NCBI RefSeq assembly: GCF_021018805.1
Contig: NC_086251.1
Coordinates: forward strand, 18,643,098 to 18,707,097
Direction of reading: 5' to 3'
DNA from: Prinia subflava
Taxonomy: Eukaryota > Chordata > Aves > Passeriformes > Cisticolidae
DNA: 64,000 bases
Of this stretch, positions 25,501 through 39,719 are shown piece by piece. A program made the position numbers and the translations under genes. The notes beneath the pieces are model-generated. The model worked only from the letters and a program-made list of their open reading frames with translations, did not search any database and was not told the DNA's origin. The number at the start of each line of letters is the position of its first letter. Positions within the stretch are counted from its first letter, which is position 1.

Positions 25501-28500
25501 TGGAGCAGAACAAGTGACAAGGATTCATTTAAAACCACTCTTCAGGACACTCCTGGGCAGAGGTGGTATAGGCAAAGAAGAAATGCACGTGGGATACCTG
25601 CACAGCTGTGCAGGTGTGGCAGCACACAGCTGGTGTACAGTATTTTGCAGGATTCAGGCTCCCCTGAGGTGCCTGGTGTCCTTACCAGTTTTCCTCTTCT
25701 GCCTGGTCGGAGCGCGTGGTGCCAGAGGCCGCTGGTAGATGGCTGTGTTCAGCCCTGCTACAACCGCCTCAATTGTCTCATCCAGAAGAGAGGACATGAG
25801 GTACCCTGGCACGTGCTGTGGGGACGATTACGAGTTACAAGATACAGGTACCTAAAGTTCAGCAACATTTACTTATAAAAGCATTTGATAAAAAACAGAT
25901 TTGAGATTCAAATGAAGAAACCCCACACATCACCAAGCTGCCAGTTAACCAGTTATGTCACTTTTTAAATCTCCTGACTGGCACATTAAGGATCTTGTTC
26001 TTCAGCCTCCTTCACAGTTACATGCATGCTCCCAGCTTCTCACTGTGCTTAGAGGACAACAGTTTAGACTCCCTCAACCAGTGGAATTATACTTCAGTCA
26101 ACTCAAGGTATGAGACAAAATAAGATGCACTTTTGTTCAGAGACGAAGGCAAAAAGTAACTGTGCCTTTCTAGGTATAGTTTGTAATCATCCCTGCACAT
26201 TGGGAAGTGGAGCTAGGAACAGCTTCTTGAATGGGAAGTGCTGGGTTCTCAAGATTACACTACCAATAGTAAAGTCCCCAGGCACCAACCCTCTCACCCA
26301 CAGGAGATGACTCCACAAGGTCTCTAAAATAACAAGTAGGAAAAGAAAAATAACAGCAGTTACCTTGTAGAGTCTTTCACTTTAAACAACACTTTCCTCT
26401 CTATTTTTTTTCAACATATAGCCCTGACTACTCAGTTGTAATTGATTAACAACAATGCACTGAATAATTCATCAACCTTTTCTATTTTATTAATTCTTCT
26501 GAAGTTAAAATTGAAACATCTGGGTTTGGAGACAGCGGTGTTTGGCAGTCAAGTAAGATCATCTCCATTATAGAGGATATAATGAATTTAACAACTGCTA
26601 AAGCATTCTAGGAAGTCCTTAAATCAAATTAAAATGTGATGAAACTTAAGGTGAGCTGTAACTTCATTCATGGCAGCTTATCTCAAACTACAGTTAACAC
26701 AGTAAGAGAGGGCCCCTGCATATTTGGGATACTCTCCTGCACAGATTCTCTGGTACTGTTAATGTGTTTGAACTCATGGGGCCACATTACTGAGGACATT
26801 AACATCTGTTTTTTTCCTCTTCCAACAAGAGATTTTCACAAACACAGAAACCTTAAAAATTTTTCTCTTCAATTGGGCTGAAGGCAGTCAGCATGTTCTA
26901 CTGCTATGGGCAAGGAGGTAGGAGGACAAAGGAAAATACACAATTGTCAAATAAATATGCTAACAAACCAGAAGTGGTGCATGTGGCTAGTAGCCACTAG
27001 GATTAAAAATATAATTTTGCTCACACCAGGGGTGAAAAAAATGCAGCTTAAGAGAGGAAGCTGCTGCAGTGTTTCAAAATACAGCACCTTGGTCATGTGC
27101 CGCACCGTTTGCACGTCTCAGATTAAAAGAGCTCCTCAACCACTAACCACTGTGCTATGGACAGTCAACACAGACAGCTGAGCTACTGAAATGGGGACTT
27201 ATTCCAGTAGCTCTTCCCCAGGCTGGTGCAGAGGCTCCCTCAGCAATCCCCGTGGATACCCGGATCTGCTGTGCTGTTGTTATGCGGTTCCTGTTCACCG
27301 TGGCCCGGACGCGCTCGCTCTGCCGAGTCCTGGCTATGGCTCGGGTGCGGACGTGAGGCCGGAGCCTGCTGGTGGTGGGGACAACATCGGCCATCAGGGC
27401 GGCCACCTCTTCCTCACTGACGTGATCTGCATCTTGAACGAGAACAGGCTCAGGTTACTTTAACTTGTCTTTCTACAGGTGAAGTAATTTAAAGAATTTC
27501 AGGCAAAAAAAACCCCAGCATTGCCTTTCTTAAACCAATCACCTCCACAGGCAGCCATGACCCTCTGGGAAGGAAATGAGCAGAGACACCACTCTTCAGA
27601 CTGTTACACACTATAACACTTTCCTAGGTAACAGAAATCGCTGCTGCCTTGGCAATCTGAGGTCAGGACACTAATAAATTCTTTCCAATGTAACGCAGTG
27701 CAGTCACACTATGGGTGCTGGGATTTCCTTGGAAAGGTTCAAGGATGCTTACAAGAGGCAGCTCCACAGGTTATAACTGCAGGTGACAATCTTCATAAAC
27801 AAGATCCTCTCATCAGTCAAATGTTCAAATCTAATCTTAAGGTTCAAGAGAGAATGCTTATCAAAACAATTATTTGAAACAGATAAACCAGGAGGTTAAA
27901 CATGTCTTCAAAACACAACATGATTTGCATTATCTAACTTGGGAGAAAAATATTTACTTTGACTGGCTACCATGAAATCCTTACCTGCAGCACCATTGGC
28001 ACCCATGGGGGCACAGGCAGGGCAGAACCATTCATCTACAGGGACTTCACTCAGAGGAGGATTAAGGCACTCCATGTGATACCTTGAGGGGAAAAAAAAA
28101 AAAAAAAAGAAAATCAAACAATATGCTCCTTACCAAGGGAAGACAGCATTTTACCTCTATCCAATGCTACGTAAGGCAGACTCATTTTCTTAAGCCTGAA
28201 ACGATGGTTTATGCATTCACTTCTACCAATCTGCAGAGAAACACTGCTACCTGCTAGTTATGCAAGGGTCTTCAGTTCTAGATGGTATTTTCATCACTTA
28301 AGGCCCCAAAAATCTCAGAAAACGGCGCATTTTCCCCTCACTGTGTGGTGAATCACTTGCCATTTGAACCCGAGCTGCAAGAAATGTGCAGAGCCAAAAG
28401 CAATGGTGGCAAGGAAAGTACAGAGGTGCTGGGGATACAGGCAATCAGGAAACAACATCAGCTTCCTGAGAACCAACACAGTATTCACAGTACTCATACA

Positions 28501-31500
28501 CATGAGCATTTGAAGCAAGCTATTCTTCATTCTTCTAGAGTTAATCTCAGCCACGGACAGCTAGTAAAGACTGCAAGTTCTTTTTTCAGGAAGTGCTAAC
28601 TCTAGAAATCAAGCATATATGAAGAATTTACTTCAGGAAAAGAAGACAAAAAAATCAAACAACTGTATCAAGCTAGAAATAACAATATATTTTAAAAAAT
28701 TATAGTAATGTTGGGAGATCACAAAGTAAAATCTGCAATACCCTGAGTTGAGACAGGCTTATGGAAATTCAGAAAGAACTTAAAGATGAGACTTCAGATA
28801 AGATCTCTGAAATACTGTTTTGGCCTAATATTTTAAAAGTGTTCTGATGATACTCTTAACAATCTTTAGTGTTCCTGATTTTGTCTTTTTCCCAGAAGGT
28901 GAATCAGTGTATATGTGTGTATGGACAGTGTACATTGACACAGAACACAAAGGAAAAATTAGACTAACCAGATGTCTAGTTACCTTGCTAGAAGTAATTT
29001 TTGAAAGATTATTTTACATACTCATTGCTAGCATCTCTCCTTGTTCAGTGGGTAACTTTTGACATCTTCAAACTGATAATGCTGGAAGATAATTAAGCAG
29101 CCCAAGGGCTTTAAATTCCAGCAGAAAACTGTAGGGCCAAAGTTGTGTTCAAATATATTCCTGACTCTACTTAAACATTCTTTTTATTAATCAAGGAGAG
29201 GGCAGAGACAGAAGTAAGCAAGAGTAACAGAATCATTCAAGAGCTGTGAAAGAAAATGCTCAACATTTCACAAAACTGTGAGTCTTAAGCACTTCTCCTG
29301 CACAGCACTAATGCCCAGTCACTTGGGACAAGTCATGCGTGCTCTCCTCAAGAAGACATAAAGGATGTAAGGTTCTGTCCTTCATACACCCAGATGTTGC
29401 AGGGATGAGCATAAACACCTTCATCACTTGAAGGCACCTGCTTGGTGGCCCGCAGCCTTGATGTGTGCAGGACTCTCCACACATACATTGCTAAATGACC
29501 AAAAAAGGATCCGTCACATCATGGGGATGGATGTCTGCAGTACGACACATGGCTGGCCACATGATCAGCTGAGGAGAGCAGCAAGGGGCAGCCTGCAAAC
29601 CAGACAGTGCCTGCAGAGCAAACTCTGGCCATATGCAATCATGCAGGTGCTCCACTCCTTCCATCCACCCTTACCCTGCATCACAGCCATCGCAGAGCAG
29701 CAGGCGATCCTCACGGTCACTTCTGCCACACACCTCACAGAAGGTTGGATCATCCTCTCCGTCAGTACCCTGAGTTTTCGTGTTCTCAACAGGAATCTAA
29801 ATAGAACAGAGATTCACAGTTTATGCAGAATGTGGCACTCTTTAAAATCCATTGTCACACTGATGGTAGTACCTGCAGCAAAATCTAGAAGTGAAGGAAC
29901 CAAAATGGCTGTTACACACCAGAACCTTCACTCATTCATTCAGCACATCTAGGGCATGATCAAATGCCTGACAACATCTACTTAAGCTGTCTTTTGTCAG
30001 ACACAAAGACTAGAGAGAACTGCATTTAAGAACACGCAAAACAAAAATCCACTAGTAAGATCAAAAGTAGTCAAACAAAAAAAAGATGCCAAGAACAAGA
30101 CTAAAGAAGAGAGCAAACTTCACTGACCCCCGTACTACTTCAACATTAGTTCTCACTTCTTTTAAAATGCAAACAATAATAAACCATCAGCTTATGAAAA
30201 CAAAGCAAACCCCTAAATGTCCCCTGGAAAGCAACATCTTTCTGATAGCAGCTAAGAGCAATGACAACTCTTCAGTGTCCTTTTGTGAGCAACCACCAGC
30301 ACACTCAGGCAGTGCCTTTCAGGCTCTCCTACTGCCTTGTGCCTCTCTCCCCTTACAAACCCAACTGCTACACAGCACTCCTAGGAAGAGATCATGGATA
30401 ATCTAGAATATTCCCACATCCTAGAACAGCACTTGAAGAATGGAGGGCATTTTCCACATGTGGACAGGCTTATCCATGGAGAACAGTTTTCAGTCAAATG
30501 TCCACTATACAAAACAGGCAGTGGCACAAAACATTCTTTTTCTGCCACCACAAATGACATCACAACACAGTATTGCAGGAAGTAAGGTTAAGGAAGAAGA
30601 AAAATTGTCACAGCTCCTTAAAAGGCAAATTCAAGATAGGAAAGAAATAATTCATTCAGATAGAATTATTACATAAACACCCTAGAACTGTAAACTTTTG
30701 AATAACAATTTTGAGCCAAGTGGCCTGGTTGTTTGCTCCAGTAAAAGGCTTACCTTTTTGAGGATTTTACCACCAAAATGTGCCCGAATGTTAATATAAT
30801 TAAAGAGGATTCGATCCACTGGACAGGAGTTTGCATTCTAGGAAAAAAAAAATCCCAATACAGTTCATAAGTGCATCACTTTATTCAATTTTTAAAAAGA
30901 AATCTTAAATTATTAATATAATAAGCATTAAATTCATGTAGTGGTCATTTTAACAGCTATTGATCTTGACATTTTAAGTACTTAAAACTGACTTCTCTGG
31001 TTTACAAACAATCTGTTCTATCAGAGAAAACATGCATTTTTAGAGAAGCATTTATTTTACTAGAGCAATTTAATCATTATTCAATTGCCAAAGCAACATC
31101 AAAGTTCTTCCAAACACTGCACATAGTGCTCATGTTTTAAGGCATTTACTTTCCTTTGGACAAATGAGCAACTAGAAATGGTTTACAAATATATTCAGTA
31201 AGAGTGATTTATTTGCTTTTTAAAAAAATTAATCACCACAGCTACTGCTGCATACACTGCAAGTTTTGTTGTAATTCTCACCCTGGATTATGACTGTGGG
31301 AGCTACACAGGTGGCAAGGAACTCTGAAAACTGAATTCAGAGCAAGCTGCTGATTGTCAGTATTCTTTTACATCTTTTCCATGCTTAGATGTTCAGGGTC
31401 GCAACAAATCCCAATCCAATATCCAATACACAATGTCAATGCCACAATACAGAATTCAAGAAAAGATAAAGACAGATAGACAGAGAAACAGTATATATAG

Positions 31501-32775
31501 ATACACACATCCAAGCACAGAGAAAAATTAGTATCTCAACTTTAAAAATCAAAGGAACTGTAGATGGCTACTAACACACTTGCTTGTGACCTTACAGTTT
31601 GCAGAGAACAGAAAAAATCAGGATGGGTACAAGAAAAACAGATTTGAACTTCAAACATGAACCCTGCCAAACAGAGCAGTAACCCAAGTCTGTTTAAAAA
31701 AGCTTAAGAAAGCAAATATCAATATTGCAGTGTTTTGTTCTCATTACAGCACAACAGCATTATCACAGGGGATAGAGCAGAGCAACCAGGAGGCCACAGG
31801 ACATCACAGACAAAACAGCTCACCTTAGACCACTCCACAATGCAGTCCAAGCAGAAGTAATGGGAGCAGTTCTCAGGAGTCCCAACAGCCTGATCCCTAA
31901 ATGTGTTGAGGCAAATGGGGCAGTTTTCACCATCCTCGTCAGAGGAGAGGCTCACTCCATTCAAGTGTGGCTCTGATTTCAAAGAATCAGTCATTCCTTC
32001 CACAGTGGCCTCACTTTCTTCCTCCTCTTCCTCCTCTTCATCATCATCTTCGCAATCTTAAGAAGTGAGAGATAAAAACCAGCTTGTGTGTGCTGCAGGG
32101 CTTCAGCAAAGAGGGCAGAGGGGGTGGGCAGGACAGAGTCCCAGTTCACAGAAAATTCCAAGTAAGCTTATTTTATGAGGCTGCAGGGGTCAAGCACAGC
32201 CTACCCATTTGAAGGCAATAATTTCTGCTGTTTTCTTGCTTTCTAAATCCCTTCACTGAAAAGCAATGGATTACTCTGGTGAAAAATAAAGCCTGATAAT
32301 GTGAGTAGTCTTGCAAGAGATTAAAAGAACAGACACCAGAAAAGCAAAAGATTATCTAAACAAGACAGTTAAGATATGTCAGGCTACCACTGAACAATCA
32401 AGTTAAAAAATAAAGTTACAATAAAGTTACCATGTACCCAACTTTTGTTTTTCTAAGAGACATTCCAGAGGAAAAGCAGCAGAAACACATTCTACTGCCG
32501 AACAGCAAAAGAAAGATTTCACCAGTAAAATATGATTTTGTGAGCCAAGGGATCTCAGTGCCTTAGAGACCGCTTAAAGAAGCTTGGGTTTGAGTAACAT
32601 TAAACACTCAGCATACACTGTTGAAAGGTATTTTTATTTTTAGTACAAAATACAAAGATGTGTTAGTCTTTCCCCTAAAACCTGTGAATTAAGCTGATAT
32701 TTTCAAGGAGCAACAAAAAGTACCTAAAACCCTACTCACTTTGAGGGAGGACTGGGGGTGGTTGCTGTTGGGCCG

Positions 32776-32808
<33 letters not shown>

Positions 32809-34105
32809 GAGAATGAGGCCATTGTCTTTTCTACTGATTTCTCCTGTCTGGACATAACATAACAGAGTATACTCTGAAGAATGCATTAATAGAGCTTTTT
32901 GGCACCTGGCATCAATTTTTTAGTCTGTGCTCAAATCAGTCTAACTAGTAACTTGGAATACTGTGCTCTTGCCTTCTCAAGAAGCTTTAGATCTGATAAA
33001 AATCTATTTTTGTCTATCCAAATATTAATTTGAGCATAGCAGTTTCAGAAGTACATGTGTCTCCAGAGTATGTTTTCAGTAAAATTAACAAATTCAAATA
33101 ACATCCACACTCCTTTTTCAAAGAAAAATGAGTCAAGTCTTCTTCTATCCTCCCTAGGTATTATAGCAATAATTATTTCTAGAATTCCCGATCACAACAT
33201 TCACTTCAGAGCCCATGCCAAAGCAAACTAACAAACATGCTTTTCATAAGTGAAAAAACAGCATGAGCCATTGTGGCAACTTTGACTTTTTTCCCTCCTC
33301 ATGCTGGGGCAGAGTTCACTCCTGCTGACTACAACTCCACTGCTTTGGTTAGCAGATAGTCTTCAAACATGCAAATGCTTTAAAAGTTAGAAACTGGGCA
33401 CTATTACTTGTTTGCTTATTACTGTAGGGTTTTGGCATCAGCCTGAAACAGCAGCATCTGTGGATTTACATTTCACTGTTAGTTTCTGGAAGAACAGCTT
33501 CCATCTCGCTCTATGTCAGTTATTAAAAAATGCCTGTTAAGGCACATGAACAGACCTTACCTTCTAATTCTTCATCTTCACTTTCTTCCTTGTCCTCCTC
33601 ACCTCCCTCTTCCTCAGTGTCATTATCTTCCTCTTCACTACCAGTATCATCTTCCGAATCCCAGCTATTTCCACCATTGCTTTCTTAAAAAGAGAAGACA
33701 AGAGTCGAGGAAATAGCTGTTTGATGCAGACAGACAGGCAGAACAGGTACCAGAGCCCCTAATCATGCCATTATGGATGGAGTGAACTCCCAGATTTGTG
33801 CAGTGGTATCAAAGCTGCCCATCTGGAGAAACTCCAGGGAAGCGTGCCAGCAGTCTGATATACACAAACTATGAAGTGAAGCAAAACAAAAAAAATTGTC
33901 ACAGAAAAGGTGACAAATGGTCACAAATCCATCTTTACCAGCCTTTTAAGGGTAAATCAATAGGTCCTGCAACCTCAACGCAGAAAGGTGTGCGTGCAGA
34001 GAGGCTGTACTTACCTGTTTCGCTGAGGAGTGCGAGACACTGCCTTTTGCCCTTTCCCAGGGCAGCGTTCTTGTTGATCAGCTCATCCTGGCTGTCCTCG
34101 TCCAT
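13597..34105 (-). CDS. PHRF1: PHD and RING finger domain-containing protein 1
   Basis: Nuclear E3 ubiquitin ligase and chromatin reader; known roles include TGIF turnover in TGF-beta signalling, DNA-break repair and binding of phosphorylated Pol II CTD. Coding exons, 5' to 3': 34105-34015, 33683-33561, 32056-31824, 30837-30754, 29796-29675, 28082-27985, 27426-27260, 25815-25686, 25383-25259, 24415-24228, 21467-21313, 20468-17682, 16992-16841, 16371-16111, 15035-14907, 13731-13597. All borders are GT/AG and phases agree: 4,980 nt, 1,659 residues, close to human (about 1,650). The N-terminus is acidic. RING at about 117-157 (C117, C120, C135, H137, C140, C143, C154, D157); PHD at 197-241 (C197, C200, C212, C215, H220, C223, C238, C241). 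RS/SR-rich stretch about 980-1205 lies in the 2.8-kb exon. SRI-like helical C-terminus 1573-1650. Start codon has a strong context (CCCGCCATGG). No lesion seen. Confidence 0.97.
14524..14568. repeat. Palindrome flanked by direct repeats in PHRF1 intron
   Basis: AAACTACTTTAAAGTAGTTT (14540-14559) is a perfect 20-bp palindrome. The 16-mer GTAGTTTCTCACTTTA occurs at 14524 and again at 14553, overlapping it. It looks like a small local duplication/inversion scar in the intron between the last two exons. Confidence 0.8.
21468..24227 (-). other. PHRF1 intron, nothing else seen
   Basis: This 2.8-kb AT-rich intron lies between the exons ending in DPYELDPYE and starting with SSVPALSPD. No second gene or recognised mobile element was found; only short CA runs (21,520s and 23,190s) stand out. 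Confidence 0.6.
32778..32804. repeat. Poly(T) tract, 27 bp, in PHRF1 intron
   Basis: Pure T run on + (poly(A) in the PHRF1 transcript sense), between the acidic exon at 33.6 kb and the RING exon at 31.8 kb. Confidence 0.9.
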
Positions 34106-36408
34106 GGCGGGACATGGGACTGCCGGCAGGGCGGCAGGAGGAGGCAGCACTACAGCGGCAGGGCAGGGCCGGCACGGAGCCTCGGGCGCATTTGCGGAGA
34201 CCTGCGCGGAGAAGGGACGCGCTGCCTACACCTCTGAGCAGTTCTCCCGGTCCCAACTCAGAGGGGCTACAGCCACCGCTCTGTGAGGCTTCCCAGCCCT
34301 GCTGAGCTGGATGAAACCAGCTGCTTGTGAAAATCAGTGCAGGTGAGAGACTCAGCTTTATCTTGGGCTCCTCAATGACAGCAAAAGGTACCACCAGAAC
34401 TCCCCACTGAAAGCAGCAACAGAAAACCTACAAACACTGAAACCATCCCATGGACCAGCAATTCACTGCAAAACTGAAGGGACCAGGGGCCCTTGGAACA
34501 AAGCTTAACAGGATGACAACATGTGTTTTAAACCAAAATACTCCATCTTGCCTGATTGACAAGAATAAAGATTATGTCATTTAGGTCCTTTATTAAAAAA
34601 AAAAAAAAAGGCCTTTGCACAGCTCTGTCATAAAATAGAGAAGTTGAAGACCCCCCAACCATTACTCCATGGAAAAGATAAGACCTGATTTAGTGCATAT
34701 TAATGCAATCACATTAACTGCTGTGCATCAGCACAGACTGGCACTAAAACTGACAGATACTGGGAGATGTTGCATGATCCAAATTCATAATGACAATTAA
34801 ATCACAGCTTTTAACACATAATGCTACAAAGCATTAAGGCAGACCCCTGGAAGCTTCTGTAAGCAAGTCATGAAAATATATAATTAACAGACACTTAAAG
34901 CTAGGTGTCACATCTCAATACGAAAAAATAAAGGATTCTTTCATAAGTGTGGTAAAGAAGTTTCAAGCAGGTGTTCTTCTCCCACTCTCCCTGCTCCCCA
35001 TTAAATATCTTGCATATTAAGAGATTTTTGGAACAAAACACTATGTTTTATTCAAGTGCTCTTGATCTGTACCTTTGCTTGCACACTCCCTCTTTAAGCC
35101 ACACAGCACACTTCTGCACCAGAGAGCCTTCTAAAATGTAGGTTCTACTAAACTACACCAAACTACAAATGGAGTCTTCAGCACTCAGGGGAAAAAAAAC
35201 CCCAACAAACTAAACAGAAAGAAAATTGAGCTTCAACACAACTAAGTTCTTGTAAAGGTTTCTCCTAACTTCAGGAAGAATCTTTCCTAAAGAGAGGTTT
35301 ACATTTTTAGCTAAATTTGTGGCTGTTAACATGAGTGCTTAAAAAACTGTTTAAAAACAATCTATGTTGTGTGAAAATACAGATGCATCAAAGGCAAATC
35401 ACTCCATGAAGCAACTGAAAAAATACGAAGAAACACCCAGAATTTTTCAAGTTTCAGCAGTGCGTATGTATGAATTATTCAAACTGAAACTCAATTATAT
35501 AATATCCTCCCAAAAGCTCAGTTAGCTACAGAATGTAAAATTTGTGGTGGTGTGACAGGCAGGACACACAAAGGGAAGGAGTGGCAGCCCAGTCCCCCAG
35601 CAGGGCGTGTTCCAGCCGTGAACTGGGATGCTGGGCAGAACCCGGGCTGCCTCTCCATGGGCACCCTGTGGGAACAGAGCAGGTTCCTGCTGCCCTGCCA
35701 CTGCCACACCCAGCAGTCACGGCACTCCTGAGCCACTGATGGTGATGGAGGCCAACCAAAGCCAAGGCAAGTAAAAACCATGGATAAGCCTCCACTTCAC
35801 TACGGCCATTACCTTCGTTTCCCTGCTCTCCAGTCTTCCTTAAAGCAAAGCAATAAGCACAGGGCAGAAAAGATCTTTGTTTCAAAAAGTGATTCCTACA
35901 AGCCACAGTTCTGACCAACACACACTCAGCCACGTTTCCAAACAGCATGCATTTCTTCACTGTAGTGGAATAAAACAACTACCGGTGATATTTTTGCCTT
36001 GCTACCCCATGGAAAGTAATCCTTTAGGCACAGAGGTGAACAAATCAGCACTTGTGACTTGACAATCTAAACTGACATATTTATGCTGCAAATGCAAGCT
36101 TGTACTTTGCTCAGAGGCACAACTCCAAGTTAAAGAAAATCTGGTATTGCAGCAAACAATCAAGTCTTCAAATCCTGTCAGGAAAGAAAGTCTGCTTTGT
36201 GGATAGCTGGAAACTGACAAGGAGAAACCAAGGCATGAAGAGAATTGCACATTTCTAAACACATCACAAATATTACTTTACAACAACCTTTTCCAAACCG
36301 GGCAGCTGCTCTTAAGAAAAAGAGAGGGAAACCATGGTTGACTGTACACCTAATGAGAGAGGCTCCTTCTATTTTTTAAGAACAATAAGCAGCATTTCCA
36401 AGTTTGGT

Positions 36409-36490
36409 GTTTTTTTTTTTTTTGTTTTTGTTGTTGTGTTTTGGTGGGGGTTTTTTGTTTGTTTGTTTGTTTGTTTTGTTTTGTTCTTTT
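36409..36490. repeat. (GTTT)n / poly(T) microsatellite
   Basis: T runs mixed with GTTTGTTTGTTTGTTTG on the + strand, ending in TTTTGTTTTGTTC. A simple repeat with no coding content. Confidence 0.9.
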
Positions 36491-39428
36491 TTTATGGGAG
36501 GCGTTTCAAACAAATTGCCACTGTGAAACACAAACACATTCATGCTACCCTTGAGAGTTCACCCACCTGTGCAAAAGCCCTGTTTCCCCAGCACTTACCA
36601 CATCAGAATTTTTCTAACCCCCCTGAGCCAGAAGTAGCAAATATAAAATAGATGGCAAGTATTTTTATTATTATATTAACCAAGAAGTTTGGTTAAGGAG
36701 GATACGGCAGTCATTCCTCCAAGGAAAACTTAAACTCTGCACTTCTGTAACACAAAAGACAAGACCACTAAAAAGGAACCAGTTATCCCTGAGGGCCATT
36801 TGATTCAGGCAACTACAGCTGCTTTTAGTTTTGGGGGTGTGAAGGACGTGCCCTCGTGGCTGTACCCAACCCCTCACTGCTTGGTCACTTGGAAAATCCC
36901 ACGGTGTGCAGTACTCTCCATACAGCCCTTCAGCTGCAAGCAGCTCTCACACACCCCAATCCTCCCCTCTGCATCCCACTTAGTAAGTCTATTCAGATGA
37001 ATTTAGGATGGAACACAGATGCAGGGTACCCTGGCCAGAGATCCCTTGTCTTGCACTCGATAGCACTGATGCTTACAGCAAACCCCACTTCAGTTCCCTG
37101 GCAGGTGCATCATGCACTTGCACAGCGCATCCATCCAGACCTGGATTACAGCTTGCACACAAGGCTGGCTGAGGACAGGCACCGTCCTCCTCCTTAACAT
37201 CCCTCTGTTTTCAAATTCTCATTTAGAATACCCATAACAAACAAACCACAGCAGGAAGGAGAGCATGGCAGGTGTTTGACACTTCACATGCATGAGCACT
37301 CTGCGCTGCCTTAGGTTTCCTTCCCCAAGACACAACCTCAGTAAGGCCAAACCGGGTTTGCTCACAGTGCTGTGTCCTTGTGGCAGCACAGGCTCTGCTG
37401 CAGGACAAGCCCAGGCTTTGCTAGTAAGACAGATCACATTTTTACACTGAGATGCCTTAGGCAATTTTAACAGTACAATCAAAGAGCAATTACAAATACT
37501 TTCTTCAAGCTGTATTAACAACAGGACTTTCTGCTGGCTTCAACAACAGAGAAGATTAAGTGCTTCCTCCAGAACAAGTGTTTATCAAACAAGCACTTCA
37601 GCAAACATTTAGCTTTTTGAACTCAAATCCTTATGCATTACCACAAATCAGTATTTCAGTGTACTTTGAGTAGGTTCCAGCGACAAGGCAAGTGCAGGTT
37701 TCCAGCCATCAGGAGGAGGCACGGCCTGCAAAGGACACGGGAGCTCCCTCTCACCTGACACAAAGCCCACAGAGCTGCTACAGCAGCGGGCGCCTCTCCC
37801 AGCCACGGGCACGCTCCCTCCTAGCACCAGCACACCTCCTCCTCCACCAGCTTCTTATGCAGTTTCCACATTTTTTAGAAACAGAAGAGCTACTACAGAA
37901 GGCATTTACTTTCATCTCCTTGGGTAACACTCAGGATTATTCACAGGCGAAGAAAGGTTTCTCACAGGATTTTCTCACAGGGTGGTTTTGAATGCTGATC
38001 TAATTTCATGGGCCACTACCGAGCCACCCTGTTCTAAAGACCACTTATAACTAGATTTAAGCTTACTAAATTTTCAAACATATGGGCTTTCAGTTCTCAT
38101 TGGCACATCTGCTTCATTGGGGGGAGGGGTTTTGGTTGTGTTTTCTTCTTGTTTTTTTTTTTCACTCCAATCAACTAAATAATTCAGTTCTCTCCTGAAA
38201 AGCAATGTCACACATCAGAAAAAATTAACTTTGTTTCCAATTTCATATATTACATTCAATGAAAAGAACATAAGAGTTGTCAATATCATTGCTGTACTCA
38301 GCTGGAAAAGATCTACTTATGGTGTGACTACTATCTGCCATCACCACATTCCAAAGGTAAATTAAGACAACTTGGCAGGGAAATAATTCAGATTAACAAG
38401 ACACTCCTACAGCCCAGAGTCATGCACTGCCAATCTAGCATGCACAGAGGTTTAAAAAAGTCCCCTTAATCTAAATTTACATCCTTGTTTAAATTACCTA
38501 AAAAAAATTAACTCTTAAATACCACTATCAGAACTGCCTATGCAATAATTTAAGTGGAAGCAGCTAAGAACCTAATAGACAAGTCACAGAAAATGAATCC
38601 TAGGGTAGGTAAGGAAGTGCTTATCTGCCACCCATCCTAGCCCTGCCCTAAATTTAGCCACCCTGAATTCCAGGATGAAAACTGTCCACCAAAGCTTCCT
38701 CAGGAGCTGACTCTGCACTCTTTGGGGAGTTTGTAACACAAACAAAGCAACACACAGGCTTTGCAAAAGCACTTTGAAAGTACAGCATCTTACCCAGAGC
38801 GGCAGCTGAGCATTTTGTACCTCTGTACTCAAAACAGCAGCCAAGCTCTATGGAATTCCCAGCCTCCAACTCCTTGCAGCCCCTGGCTCTGCTTCCAGCT
38901 GGAAATAACTACTCTCCAGCTCTGCACATCCTCCTCTCTCTCAACAGGCTTCTTTTCCTAGGAACAGTCACCCTTACTGGCAAGCTCCCTTTCAGCATCA
39001 GTCTTTCACACCAGACCCATTTTTAGCTACAGCTTCCCCTGCTGTTTATGGGCATGACTGTGGGAAAAGAAAAAGCCACAACAAAAACCAACAAACCCAA
39101 ACAAACAAAAAAACCCAAACAAAAAACTCACACACTTTAATATTCTGTGCACAGCCCTACGGAGGAAGACCCACCGACCTACAGGAAAGGAAATAACACA
39201 ACAGACACTCCTGAAACACACCAGCAATCCACTATGTGACGACAACAACTTGCAGGGAAACTAATAAAAACTACAAAAATCCAACCATCCCACTGTCACC
39301 AAACGCGGGGAGGCCAAGGGAAGGAACCAGTGACACAACTCAGAACGTCCCCATAAGCTCAGGTCCCTCAAGACAAAGTTCTTAAGCCTAAATGTGGCCT
39401 TGCGATAAGGTAATACATGAGGGGAAGG

Positions 39429-39476
<48 letters not shown>
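39429..39476. repeat. Pure poly(A) tract, 48 bp
   Basis: Uninterrupted A run on + within PHRF1 intron 1, about 0.5 kb before the CpG island. There is no obvious retroelement body immediately upstream. Confidence 0.9.
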
Positions 39477-39479
<3 letters not shown>

Positions 39480-39719
39480 TGCACGAAGCTCCTCATTTGT
39501 ACTTGTCAGCCGAGCTGGCTGAAGGCTAAAATAGCTGATAACTTCTCCAACACCCGTGTGCGCACCACAAACAGCGGGAATGGGTGGGAAGAGCGAGGAA
39601 GGGAGGGGGGAAAGAGGAGAGGCGCGGACACAACACACCGGCAACATTTGGGGTTTTGCTTAGTACCCTTACTATATTTATACACGAACTTCGTACATTT
39701 ATTTAGGTCTTTGCCTCAG